Positions 32,132 through 41,862 of a stretch of DNA of 64,000 nucleotides are shown in pieces. A program made the position numbers and the translations under genes. Under the pieces are notes generated by a model. It was not told the origin of the DNA and searched no databases. It was given only the letters and a program-made list of their open reading frames with translations. The stretch comes from an uncultured Pelagibacteraceae bacterium (lineage in GTDB: Bacteria; Pseudomonadota; Alphaproteobacteria; Pelagibacterales; Pelagibacteraceae): the NCBI GenBank assembly GCA_902628495.1, contig CACONH010000003.1, positions 42,487 through 106,486 on the forward strand, given 5' to 3'. Position 1 is the first letter of the stretch. Every line of letters begins with the position of its first letter.

Positions 32132-33400
32132 TTATCTTTCAGTTTTATATTTTTGTTCAAGATTATAACTATATTTACTCATTGCATAGCAAATTATCCA
32201 AAAAATTATGGCTGCAAAAATATAGCCTTCCATTGCAAATCCAAGCCATTTAGGATTAGTTTTCGCAAGAGCAAGCATACCTGCAATTTCAGCTAAGCCA
32301 ACGACAAAAATTAATGGCGTATCTTTAACTAAAGCTAAAAATGTATTTGCTATACCTGGTATCACTAATTTTAGAGCCTGAGGAAGAATAACAAAAATAT
32401 GCATTTTCCAGTAACCCATACCCAATGATTTTGCTGCATCGTATTGGCCTCTTGGTAATGCTTGCAGTCCACCTCTTATTACTTCTGCGCAATAAGCCGC
32501 TTCAAATAAAGTAATCGCAATAATTACTCTTACAAGTTTGTCCATAAAAAAGTCTTCTGGTAAAAACATAGGAAACATAACTGAAGACATAAATAATACT
32601 GTTATTAAAGGAACACCTCTCCAAAATTCGATATAACAAATAGAAACATATTTAACTGCTGGTAAATTTGACCTTCTTCCTAAAGCAAGGATCATGCCCA
32701 GCGGAAAACAAAAGATTAAACAAAAAAATGAGACAATAAAAGTCAACGATAGTCCGCCCCAAGCACCTGTTTCAACCCAAACTAAACCAAAAGAACCCCC
32801 AGAAATTAAATAATAAATTATTAAAAAAGCGATTATTGGATAAATCACGACATAATAAAGTGCCAAATATTTTTTTAAATTTTCTTTAAAAAAATAACCA
32901 ACAAAGCCTAAAGCAATAACTAAAATAAATGCTGAATTTATTCTCCAATGAAGCTCATTTGGATACATGCCGTACATAAATCTTTTAAACCAAACTTTTA
33001 TGTATGTCCAACAAGCGCCGGTTCCGGTACATGCTGCTTTAGTATCACCAGAAATATTTGCATCAAGTACCATCCAACTTAATGCAGGAGGAATTGCTTT
33101 TAGGACAGTAAAAATGATTAATAATGTTAGTAAAGCATTAAAATTAGATGGGTTAATATGTTTATTAATGTTATCTACTAATTTAATACCGCTATATTCC
33201 ATTCTTATAAAAGAAAGACCTATAAATCCAATAATTAATGGAAAGAATAAATTTAAATTACCTGGTAAAAAGGAGGTAATATTTAAATTAAAAAAAGAAT
33301 AGACAAAAACATCAAATATAGCTAATGACAGTAAAAATGAGCCTATATAAATATTTGTTATAGGGTTGCTGGTTTTAATTTTTGATAAACTTATATTCAT
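32132..33400 (-). CDS. aapM: general L-amino-acid ABC transporter permease (AapM type)
   Basis: IEFWRGVPLITVLFMSSVM, EAAYCAEVIRGGLQALPRGQYDAAKSLGM; long N-terminal extension typical of AapM. Confidence 0.92.
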   Translation of the reverse strand: MNISLSKIKTSNPITNIYIGSFLLSLAIFDVFVYSFFNLNITSFLPGNLNLFFPLIIGFIGLSFIRMEYSGIKLVDNINKHINPSNFNALLTLLIIFTVLKAIPPALSWMVLDANISGDTKAACTGTGACWTYIKVWFKRFMYGMYPNELHWRINSAFILVIALGFVGYFFKENLKKYLALYYVVIYPIIAFLIIYYLISGGSFGLVWVETGAWGGLSLTFIVSFFCLIFCFPLGMILALGRRSNLPAVKYVSICYIEFWRGVPLITVLFMSSVMFPMFLPEDFFMDKLVRVIIAITLFEAAYCAEVIRGGLQALPRGQYDAAKSLGMGYWKMHIFVILPQALKLVIPGIANTFLALVKDTPLIFVVGLAEIAGMLALAKTNPKWLGFAMEGYIFAAIIFWIICYAMSKYSYNLEQKYKTER

Positions 33401-33401
33401 T

Positions 33402-34553
33402 TTATTTTTCTTTAATTTCTATTCTTTTGTTGTACCAGTTCATTAATGCAGCAATTGACAAACTTATTGTTAAATAAGTTAACATCGTAATTCCTACAAT
33501 CTCTATAGCTTTTCCAGTTTGCATTAATGCTGTTCCAGCAAAAACTAATACTAAATCTGGATATGCGATTGCAGCTGCTAAAGACGAGTTTTTTGTTAAA
33601 TTTAAATATTGGTTAGTAGTTGGTGGTATTATTATTCTTAAAGCTTGAGGCATGATTACTAATTTTAAAATTTGATTTGGGTTTAATCCTACTGAGGCAG
33701 CAGCCTCTTTTTGTCCTTTACTTATACCTTGTATTCCTGCTCTTACACATTCAGCAACAAATGTTGATGTATATAAAGACAAGGCTACTACTAATGCAAT
33801 TAATTCAGGTGGTAACGCAATCCCACCTTCAAATATAAAAGAAGTTTGGGCTAGTTGTTTTAAAACAGGTAATTCAAAATCAAGTTTAACACCGCCTATT
33901 AAAAACGATAGCATAGGCAAAATAATCAATAATCCTATTGAAATATAGAAAACAGGTAATTGTTTGCCTTCTCTTTCTTGAAGTTTTCTCGCGTAAATTC
34001 TTATAAAAATTATTGAAACTATTGCAGCTATCAAACATGATAAAAATACGTTTAAATTTTCCCATATCATTGATGGAATGTAATAACCCTTTATAGTCAT
34101 ATATGTTACGCCAAACCATGGCTCTGCAGTTTCTGGTAAAGGTAATGCTCTTAAAGCAGCATAATACCAAAAGAATATTTGTAATAATAATGGTATGTTT
34201 CTAAAAAACTCTACGTACCAAGCGGCAGAATTTTTAATAAGAAAATTTTGAGATAACCTTGCAACACCAATTATAACGCCTAAAATTGTACAAAATATTA
34301 TTCCTAAAAAAGATACTAGAAGTGTGTTTAATAAAGCTACTACATAAGCCCATGCATAAGAGTCCTGACCATCATAGTCGAGCAATGTAAATTGCATATC
34401 AAACGATGCTTCTTGTTTTAGAAAACCAAAACCAAAATCTATACCTCTATTGTCCATGTTAACTTGAGCGTTCATGGTAAAAAAGCCAAATATTAGGACT
34501 ACAAAAAGAATAGTTAAAATTTGCGGTATGAGTTTTTTAATTTTGTTGTTCAT
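33402..34553 (-). CDS. aapQ: general L-amino-acid ABC transporter permease (AapQ type)
   Basis: VEFFRNIPLLLQIFFWYYAALRALP, STFVAECVRAGIQGISKGQKEAAASVGL. Confidence 0.92.
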   Translation of the reverse strand: MNNKIKKLIPQILTILFVVLIFGFFTMNAQVNMDNRGIDFGFGFLKQEASFDMQFTLLDYDGQDSYAWAYVVALLNTLLVSFLGIIFCTILGVIIGVARLSQNFLIKNSAAWYVEFFRNIPLLLQIFFWYYAALRALPLPETAEPWFGVTYMTIKGYYIPSMIWENLNVFLSCLIAAIVSIIFIRIYARKLQEREGKQLPVFYISIGLLIILPMLSFLIGGVKLDFELPVLKQLAQTSFIFEGGIALPPELIALVVALSLYTSTFVAECVRAGIQGISKGQKEAAASVGLNPNQILKLVIMPQALRIIIPPTTNQYLNLTKNSSLAAAIAYPDLVLVFAGTALMQTGKAIEIVGITMLTYLTISLSIAALMNWYNKRIEIKEK

Positions 34554-34571
34554 TAACTCTATATATAAAAA

Positions 34572-34595
34572 AAGGGCTAGAAAAATCTAGCCCTT
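34572..34595 (-). terminator. intergenic hairpin between aapJ and aapQ (attenuator/terminator or mRNA-stabilising element)
   Basis: AAGGGCTAGA aaaa TCTAGCCCTT perfect 10-bp stem with 4-nt loop, flanked by A and T runs; lies after the aapJ stop on the minus strand. Confidence 0.85.
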
Positions 34596-34615
34596 TTTGA
34601 AGATTTTAAAAGAAA

Positions 34616-35653
34616 TTATCTTGCTGGTGGAACGTATAAAATTCCGCCTTTTGTCCAAAGTTGATTTGGACCTCTATCTGGTAAAATACCAGTGTCAGCT
34701 ATATTTCTTTTATAACTTTCACCATAGTTACCAACTTGCTTGATAATTCTTAGGTTCCACTCGTTATCTAAACCGAATGCTGCACCCATTTCACCTTCAG
34801 CTCCAACTAATCTTTTGATTGCTGGGTTATCTGAAGTTTTCATAGAATCAGCGTTTGCAGAAGTAATTCCATACTCTTCTGCTTCGATCATAGTATTCAA
34901 AGACCATCGTACAATGTCTTCCCATACAGCATCACCTTGTCTTACAACTGGTCCTAAAGGCTCTTTAGAAATAGTTTCTGGTAATACAATGTGCTCATTT
35001 GGGTTTTTCATTTTAGTTCTTTGAGCTGCTAAACCTGATTTGTCAGTTGTGTAAGTATCACATCTTCCAGCATCATATGCAGCAACAACCTCGTCAGCCT
35101 TTTCAAAAGCTACTGGCTCATATTTAATTCCTTTTGAATTAAAGAAATCTCTCATATTAAGCTCAGTTGTTGTACCAATGTTAGTACAAGCTGAAATACC
35201 ATCTTTAAATTGGCTTGTTGAAGTTATTCCAGAGCTTTTTCTGACCATGAAACCTTGACCATCATAGAAGTTTACTCCTACGAAAGTAAGTCCAATGTCA
35301 GCATCTCTAGATAGTGTCCAAGTAGTGTTTCTTGATAAAATATCAATTTCACCTGATGTTAAAGCTGTAAATCTTTCTTTAGCACTTAATGGAGTGAATT
35401 TTACTTTATTCGCATCACCAAGAACTGCAGCAGCAACAGCTCTGCAAACATCAACGTCTATTCCAGTCCAATTTCCAGATGCATCTGCATTTGAAAAACC
35501 TGGTAGACCTTGTGAAACACCACATCTAACAAAACCCTTTTTTTGAGTGTTTTTTAGAGTTTTTGACTTTTTAGCCATTGCCTCTGTTGTAAAAGCAAAC
35601 ATAACAGCGATCATTGCTACTAAAGAAGTCAATTGTTTTAAGTGTTTAAACAT
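34616..35653 (-). CDS. aapJ: general L-amino-acid ABC transporter substrate-binding protein (AapJ type)
   Basis: Signal peptide MFKHLKQLTSLVAMIAVMFAFTTEAMA; VRCGVSQGLPGFSNADASGNWTGIDVDVCRAVAAAVLGDANKVKFTPL. Track start 35695 trimmed to the Met at 35653, preceded by AGAGGAAA. Confidence 0.93.
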   Translation of the reverse strand: MFKHLKQLTSLVAMIAVMFAFTTEAMAKKSKTLKNTQKKGFVRCGVSQGLPGFSNADASGNWTGIDVDVCRAVAAAVLGDANKVKFTPLSAKERFTALTSGEIDILSRNTTWTLSRDADIGLTFVGVNFYDGQGFMVRKSSGITSTSQFKDGISACTNIGTTTELNMRDFFNSKGIKYEPVAFEKADEVVAAYDAGRCDTYTTDKSGLAAQRTKMKNPNEHIVLPETISKEPLGPVVRQGDAVWEDIVRWSLNTMIEAEEYGITSANADSMKTSDNPAIKRLVGAEGEMGAAFGLDNEWNLRIIKQVGNYGESYKRNIADTGILPDRGPNQLWTKGGILYVPPAR

Positions 35654-35672
35654 ATATTTCCTCTTATGTTGT

Positions 35673-35723
35673 TTATTTGTTAACAAATAATTCAAAATAA
35701 ATTTTTGAATTAACTAAGTTAAT
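35673..35723. promoter_or_regulatory. cluster of three adjacent inverted repeats upstream of aapJ
   Basis: TTATTTGTTAACAAATAA (35673-35690, perfect palindrome), TTCAAAA-N5-TTTTGAA (35691-35709), ATTAACTAAGTTAAT (35709-35723, perfect 7-1-7). Confidence 0.6.
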
Positions 35724-35824
35724 CATTTAAATAAAACTTGATCAACGTAAATCAAATAATTTTCGTGATCAAAATGTCACTAATTATTAATCAAAAATTA
35801 GTCAAAACAACCTAAGGTAGAAAT

Positions 35825-35901
35825 TGGCGCGCCCTGAAGGATTCGAACCTCCGACCCACGGTTTAGAAAACCGTTGCTCTATCCAGCTGAGCTAAGGGCG
35901 C
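35825..35901 (-). tRNA. tRNA-Arg (anticodon TCT)
   Basis: Minus strand GCGCCCT TAGCTCAGCTGGATAGAGC ... CGGTT TTCTAAA AACCG ... GGTTCGAATCC ... AGGGCGC G CCA. Confidence 0.95.
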
Positions 35902-35928
35902 AATTGAATAAGTATATATAATACTTAA

Positions 35929-37332
35929 TTAAGTTTTAAAAAAGAACTTTTTACAAATTATTAATATAGATATTAGTTCAACTCTACCGATTATCATAAA
36001 AAACATTAATGATAGTTTTGAAAATAATGATAAATCGTAAAAAGTAAAATTATTAATACCTGAAGTGAATGAGTTAACTGTATTCATTAAAGTTAATATA
36101 GATAGTCTAAATGCATCTTCACTATTAATGCCAGAAATAGTCAACATTAAAGACAATATCGATAATGATAAAATAAAAATTATGACTGATACAAAGTATT
36201 TATAAAAATCATCATTTGAGAAACTTAAGTTAAAAAAAGATAATTTATTTGTGAATAAACTTTTAGGTTTTGAATGAGAAACTAGTTCATTAATTGAAAA
36301 TTTAAATAATAAAAGTAATTTAAAAAATCTTATACCTGAGCTTGTTGAAAAGAAAGAACCCCCTATAATTATTAGGATTAGAAAAATAAAAGACAAATCT
36401 TTAGGAACACTAAGAGAAAAACCAATGTTTGAAATAGAGCTACAAATAGCAAGTAAAATTGATGAGAAATTATCATCAATATTTAAAAAAAGGAAAAAGA
36501 AACTTACTAAGAAAATTAAATACAAACCTAAATATAAGTCTTCCAAAAAAAAATTAATATTTCTTCTATGAAAAAAAACTAAATTATAAGTAAAAAAAAG
36601 ACTAAAAAAAGATACTAACATCATTACGGATAATACAATTTCTTTAAATTTAGTATTGATAATTATATCTAAATTATTTACAGGCATAAAACCCCCCGAT
36701 GAAATTAGAGTTAATGACAAATTAAATGAGTTAAAAGCCCTTAAATCAGATAAGTATAAAACTATAAAAATCGTAATTGTTAATATTAAGTAAACAATAC
36801 TAATTTTAAAACATTGTTTAATGGTTTCGTTAGAGTTAAAATTTATGAAATTTGTTAAGGATTTTTTTAAGTTTTTGTCAAATATATCAATTAAAAGTAT
36901 TATCGATATCAAAAAATACAAACCCCCTAACCATTGTGTAGAGGATCTCCATAATAGTAAACTTTCATCTAAATGTTTAAGATTGTTAAATATTGTAAAA
37001 CCTGTTGATGTAAAACCAGATATGGCTTCAAAGTATGAGTCTATAAAACTAATTTTATTTATAATGAGATAATATGGTATTGAAAGCAATATTGGCAATA
37101 TAAAATAACCTAATACAACAGTTAATATTTTCTGGTATATTGATATTTTTTTTATATTTTTTTTATTAAAAAAAGCAACTGACCCTAATAATAATGAAAC
37201 TATAAAAGTAAAAATAAAGTTATCAATATTAAGATATAATTTAAAATAATAACAATATAAAATATTCAAAAAAGACAATACAGAAATAAATAAAGAAAAT
37301 ATACCTAAGTATAAATGAGTAAAATTAATCAT
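35929..37332 (-). CDS. trkH: Trk potassium uptake protein TrkH
   Basis: SIPYYLIINKISFIDSYFEAISGFTSTGFTIF, LWRSSTQWLGGLYFL, SSGIRFFKLLLLFK; next to trkA. Confidence 0.92.
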   Translation of the reverse strand: MINFTHLYLGIFSLFISVLSFLNILYCYYFKLYLNIDNFIFTFIVSLLLGSVAFFNKKNIKKISIYQKILTVVLGYFILPILLSIPYYLIINKISFIDSYFEAISGFTSTGFTIFNNLKHLDESLLLWRSSTQWLGGLYFLISIILLIDIFDKNLKKSLTNFINFNSNETIKQCFKISIVYLILTITIFIVLYLSDLRAFNSFNLSLTLISSGGFMPVNNLDIIINTKFKEIVLSVMMLVSFFSLFFTYNLVFFHRRNINFFLEDLYLGLYLIFLVSFFFLFLNIDDNFSSILLAICSSISNIGFSLSVPKDLSFIFLILIIIGGSFFSTSSGIRFFKLLLLFKFSINELVSHSKPKSLFTNKLSFFNLSFSNDDFYKYFVSVIIFILSLSILSLMLTISGINSEDAFRLSILTLMNTVNSFTSGINNFTFYDLSLFSKLSLMFFMIIGRVELISILIICKKFFFKT

Positions 37333-38706
37333 TTATATTGAGCTTATTTGAAAAAGTCTTTCTACTAAAGGAAGTTGATCTCGCTTAGCTAGAAAAACTA
37401 CTATATCTTTTTTTTCAAAAATAAATTTTGATGTTGGAATTATAACATCATCTTTTCTTAAAATAGCCCCTATTCTTATATCATCAGGTAGATTTGAATT
37501 TTTTAACTCTTTGTTTATCAGTTCTGAAGAATCAATTATTTCTGCCTCTATTACCTCAAATTCACCATTTAAAATTGTATATGCTGTTTCAATTGTTCCT
37601 TTATGGACATGTTTTAAAATACTGGAAACTGTATTCATTCTAGGATCAATTAAGTCGTCTATCTTTAAAGAATTTTGTAAAAGTGAGTAATTTGGTTTAT
37701 TAATCAAAGCCATTGTTCTTTTATCTTTTGAAAATTTTTCTACAAGAACACTTACCATCAAATTATCTTCATCATCATTAGTTAATGCTAGAACAGTCTC
37801 GGCATCTTCTATATTTGCTTCTTTCAAAACGTCCTCATCAAGACCATTTCCATTTATTACAAGTGAGTTATTGAGGTTATTAGCTATATGTTCAGCTCTT
37901 TCTTTGTTTTTTTCTACTATTTTAATTCTAACAGCATCCATTGAATTTTCTAAATTTTTTGCAAGATTAAATCCAATATTACCTCCACCAATAATAAGGA
38001 ACTTGTTTGATATTTTTTCATCATGACCAAATGCATCTAAAGTTAATTGCATTTGAGAAGAATTAATTATCACGTATGCCTTATCTAGTTTTTTCATGAC
38101 ATCCTTTTTTTTTAGAAATATGAATTTTTCATTTCTAATTACACCAAGTATATTTGCTTCGAGTTTAGAAAATTTTTTAGTTATGTCCTCCAATTTAATA
38201 TCTATAAGAGGGCAATTATCATCGACATCTATTTCTAATAATCTTATTTTATTATCTGCAAAAGTAACATTATCAAGTGCTCCTGGAGCCTCTAATTTTC
38301 TTTGAATAGATTTAGCAATCTCAACCTCGGGTGATATTATTACATCGATTGGTAAATTGTCTATGCTATAAACTTTAGAAAATTTTGTATCTAAATATTC
38401 TTGAGATCTAATTCTTGCAATCTTTTTTGAAATTTTAAACACAGAAAATGCAATCTGGCAAATCAACATATTTATTTCATCACTTCTAGTGACTGCAATA
38501 ATCATGTCAGCCTCCTCAGCATTTGCTTTCTCAAGAACGGTTGGAAAAGTTGCCTTTCCGACTATAGATTTTACATCTAATTCCTCGTTTATTTTTTGGA
38601 TATCCTCACTAGACTGATCTATTACAGTTATCGAATGATCTTGCTCAGAGAGAAGTTTAGCTATTGTATAGCCAACTCTACCAGCTCCACAAATTATAAT
38701 ATTCAT
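37333..38706 (-). CDS. trkA: Trk potassium uptake protein TrkA
   Basis: MNIIICGAGRVGYTIAKLLSEQDHSITVID plus a second NAD-binding GGGNIGFNLAKNLE; two TrkA-N/TrkA-C modules. Confidence 0.95.
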   Translation of the reverse strand: MNIIICGAGRVGYTIAKLLSEQDHSITVIDQSSEDIQKINEELDVKSIVGKATFPTVLEKANAEEADMIIAVTRSDEINMLICQIAFSVFKISKKIARIRSQEYLDTKFSKVYSIDNLPIDVIISPEVEIAKSIQRKLEAPGALDNVTFADNKIRLLEIDVDDNCPLIDIKLEDITKKFSKLEANILGVIRNEKFIFLKKKDVMKKLDKAYVIINSSQMQLTLDAFGHDEKISNKFLIIGGGNIGFNLAKNLENSMDAVRIKIVEKNKERAEHIANNLNNSLVINGNGLDEDVLKEANIEDAETVLALTNDDEDNLMVSVLVEKFSKDKRTMALINKPNYSLLQNSLKIDDLIDPRMNTVSSILKHVHKGTIETAYTILNGEFEVIEAEIIDSSELINKELKNSNLPDDIRIGAILRKDDVIIPTSKFIFEKKDIVVFLAKRDQLPLVERLFQISSI

Positions 38707-40058
38707 TAATTTAAATCCTTCACACCAAGATCTTTTAACTTTCTATGTAAAGCAGAACGCTCCATTCCCACAAATTTAGCTGTTTTTGAGACATTACCTC
38801 CAAATTTTTTAAGTTGAGTAGTTAAATAATCTTTTTCAAAATTTTCTCTTGCTTCTTTAAGAGGTACAGAAAAATTACTTTCACTATAAACTTCATCTTC
38901 CTCCTGCTTAATTGATTCCTTTATTATTGCAGATATTTTATCATTATTATTATTTGCTAAAATAGCAACACGCTCAATTAAATTTCTTAATTCCCTAACA
39001 TTTCCTGGCCAAGTGTGATTAATAAGATATGAATTATCTCCTCTAATATTCAATTTTTTTAAGTTATAAGAACTGGATATTTTATTTGAAAAATAATCTA
39101 CTAATAAAGGAATATCCTCCACTCTTTTAGATAAAGGTTCAATTATTATTTGAAATACATTTAGTCTATAGAATAAATCTTCATGAAAATTTCCAAGTTT
39201 TATTTCGTTAATTATATTTTTACTTGATGTGCAAATTATTCGCACGTCAACTTTTACATCATGGTTACCATTTATTCTTTTAAATTTTTGATCAGTCAAA
39301 ACTCTAAGAATTTTCGACTGAGTTTCTAATGGAATTTCAGAAATTTCATCAATTAATAACGTTCCACCAGTTGCTTTTTCTAATGAACCATAAGAAATCG
39401 ATCCATTGTTTTTTTCTTCACCAAATAATTCAGATTCGTATTTTTTTACATCAAGTAACGCGCCATTTAAGATTACAAAGGGATATTTATTTCTCTTAGA
39501 TAATTTATGAATTTTTCTTGCTACTAATTCCTTTCCTGATCCCGTTGGACCAAGGATAAAGACTCTACTGTCTGAGTTTGATAGCTTTTCAATTTGTTCC
39601 TTTATTTTTAAAATATTTGAACTATTTCCGACTAATTCAAATGAATGAAATAACTTGGTTTCAAGCTCTTTATTCTGGTTTTTTAAATTAAAGTTTTCTA
39701 CTGCTCTGTTAACAAAATTCATTAGTCTATCCTGGTCAAAAGGTTTTTCTATAAATTCAAAAGCACCATTTTTTAAAGATTTAATAGCCATTTCAATATT
39801 AGCGTGTCCGGAAATTATTATTACAGGAATATCTTTATTTTTTTTTTTAATATGAGAAAGCAGTTCGATTCCATCATTGTCACCCTTATCAAGCTTTACA
39901 TCAATTATTGCTACATCTGGTAATTTTTTATCTATTTCTTTAAGAGCTTGATTGTAATTTGCTGCAACTCTAGTTTTATATCCAGTCTCATTTATTAAAT
40001 CTCTGATAATATTTCTAATATCAGGATTGTCATCGATAATTAATATTTCAGCTGACAT
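38706..40058 (-). CDS. ntrX: NtrX-like response regulator (receiver, AAA+, Fis-type HTH) lacking GAFTGA
   Basis: Receiver ILIIDDNPDIR...IIDVKL...EKPFD; Walker A GPTGSGKELVAR; C-terminal GGNVSKTAKFVGMERSALHRKLKDLGV. Confidence 0.93.
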   Translation of the reverse strand: MSAEILIIDDNPDIRNIIRDLINETGYKTRVAANYNQALKEIDKKLPDVAIIDVKLDKGDNDGIELLSHIKKKNKDIPVIIISGHANIEMAIKSLKNGAFEFIEKPFDQDRLMNFVNRAVENFNLKNQNKELETKLFHSFELVGNSSNILKIKEQIEKLSNSDSRVFILGPTGSGKELVARKIHKLSKRNKYPFVILNGALLDVKKYESELFGEEKNNGSISYGSLEKATGGTLLIDEISEIPLETQSKILRVLTDQKFKRINGNHDVKVDVRIICTSSKNIINEIKLGNFHEDLFYRLNVFQIIIEPLSKRVEDIPLLVDYFSNKISSSYNLKKLNIRGDNSYLINHTWPGNVRELRNLIERVAILANNNNDKISAIIKESIKQEEDEVYSESNFSVPLKEARENFEKDYLTTQLKKFGGNVSKTAKFVGMERSALHRKLKDLGVKDLN

Positions 40059-41832
40059 TTATTTTTGGAAAAATTATTTTAATTTTTGCACCTTTATTGT
40101 AATTTAAAAATTCAATAGTACCATTATGATCATTTATTATTTTTACAACTATTGATAAACCTAGACCACTACCATTTTTTTTTGTAGTAAAATATGGTTT
40201 AGATATTTCCGGTAAATTTGTAATATTAAATCCAGTACCATTATCAATAATTAAGATTTCTATATAATCATTAATTTGACCAATTTCTATAATGATTTTT
40301 TTAATAAATTCATTGTTTTTTTGATGTTTTTCATTCAAACTTTCTATGGAATTTTTAATTAGATTAACAAAGACACGACTGATTTGCTCTCTATCTGCCT
40401 TAATTAAAATATTATCATCACAATTGAATTCTATTTGAATAGTATCGTCATTTATTTTCATTAGTTTTAAACAATCCTCAACAATCTTTTTTAAATTAGT
40501 TTTTTTAAAAATTGGTTTGGGCATTCTTGCAAAATCTGAAAATTCATTTACTAATTTTTCAATCAATTTTACTTGTTTGTTAATAGTTTTGACTTTATCA
40601 TTAAAAGATATTTTATTATTTTCATCTAAAAAATCTGAATATTTATTCTTCAAACTATCAATTATTAATTGAATTGGTGTTAAAGGATTTTTTATTTCAT
40701 GTGCAATTTTTCTTGCAACATTTTCCCAAGCATCGTGTCTTTCATTTGCTAATAATTTATTTTGCTGAGTTTTTAGTCTATCAATCATTAAATTAAAGTT
40801 TTTGTTTAGTTTTTCTAATTCTTTGTCAGTTTTAATTTCTGGAACTTTTGAATTTAAATTGCCTTTACCAATACTGTTTGATGCAGAAATAAGATTATTA
40901 ATCGATACAAAAAATCTTGATGAAAAACGTATTGCTATTGAAATAGATAAAAACAACAACAGTGTAACCACTATCATATAAATTATTGCAAATGAAATTT
41001 TGATTCCTGTTCTTTTTTCCTGAACTGTATAATAAAAACTAATAGCATCTTTTGACTCAGTCAGGTACCTTGATATTTTTGGATCTAAAAATTTTACAAC
41101 ATATACAAATGTGTTGTCATAATTTGTCAATCTCATTAGTGCAGCAGAAGTATTTTCATAAGCATTGAGTATTTTTAATGGCCTGTCGTCATTCTGAACC
41201 ATTTTAAGTGCTTCTTTAGATGGAGGTTGGTATAAATTTTTTCTTATATAATTTGATAAAATTAATTTACCTTCACTATTAACAAGAAATATCCCGTCTA
41301 GATCTCTAATGATTTTTTGCGTGTTCAAAAAATTAGCAAATTGTTTTTTATTGTTTTCAAAAATGTTAATATTTTTATTTAAATCAAAAGCCACCAACAC
41401 TATATCTGATTCAATTTTATTTCTTACATCGATAACGTAGTTTTGAGCAATACGATAAGAGTTGTCTACTGCTGTTGTGATCTTTTTATCAAAATATTTT
41501 TCTACTGCAAAAGAAAATAAGAAAAGAGAGAAGGCTGATATGAGTATAGACGGTATAAGTGTGAATAATGAAAAAAAGGTAATATACTTTCTATTAGCTC
41601 TAGATCCTTCTACGACTATTTCACTTTTTATTGAATTTTTGACTTCCAGAAAAATAAATAAAAAAAATATTATTAATAAAACAATATTAGACAATAAAAG
41701 ATATTGTAAATTCTCATCATTAAGTTTAATGAAACTTTTATCTAAAAAAGTTAAAAAGGTTATAAAACCTAATAATAATGTGATAAAAAAAATTACAACT
41801 ATAAATAAGTTTTTTTTAATGAAATTTAGCAT
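40048..41832 (-). CDS. ntrY: NtrY-like membrane sensor histidine kinase
   Basis: N-terminal TM segments, HAMP region, H-box ARKIAHEIKNPLTPIQL, ATPase motifs NLIKNSIES and GSGLGLSIV; overlaps ntrX start. Confidence 0.93.
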   Translation of the reverse strand: MLNFIKKNLFIVVIFFITLLLGFITFLTFLDKSFIKLNDENLQYLLLSNIVLLIIFFLFIFLEVKNSIKSEIVVEGSRANRKYITFFSLFTLIPSILISAFSLFLFSFAVEKYFDKKITTAVDNSYRIAQNYVIDVRNKIESDIVLVAFDLNKNINIFENNKKQFANFLNTQKIIRDLDGIFLVNSEGKLILSNYIRKNLYQPPSKEALKMVQNDDRPLKILNAYENTSAALMRLTNYDNTFVYVVKFLDPKISRYLTESKDAISFYYTVQEKRTGIKISFAIIYMIVVTLLLFLSISIAIRFSSRFFVSINNLISASNSIGKGNLNSKVPEIKTDKELEKLNKNFNLMIDRLKTQQNKLLANERHDAWENVARKIAHEIKNPLTPIQLIIDSLKNKYSDFLDENNKISFNDKVKTINKQVKLIEKLVNEFSDFARMPKPIFKKTNLKKIVEDCLKLMKINDDTIQIEFNCDDNILIKADREQISRVFVNLIKNSIESLNEKHQKNNEFIKKIIIEIGQINDYIEILIIDNGTGFNITNLPEISKPYFTTKKNGSGLGLSIVVKIINDHNGTIEFLNYNKGAKIKIIFPKINVS

Positions 41833-41862
41833 TATGTTTAAAATAAAAATTCATAAAATTAA

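Noticed and set aside
35735-35755. TTGATTTACGTTGATCAA (minus strand) as an FNR/FixK box upstream of aapJ
   Set aside because: Left half TTGAT-TTAC fits, but the right half is not RTCAA at the required 4-nt spacing; ATCAA occurs only after 8 nt.
35825-35901. tRNA-Arg as an integration site for a genomic island
   Set aside because: No integrase, attachment-site repeat or foreign-looking gene on either side; flanks are aapJ and trkH.
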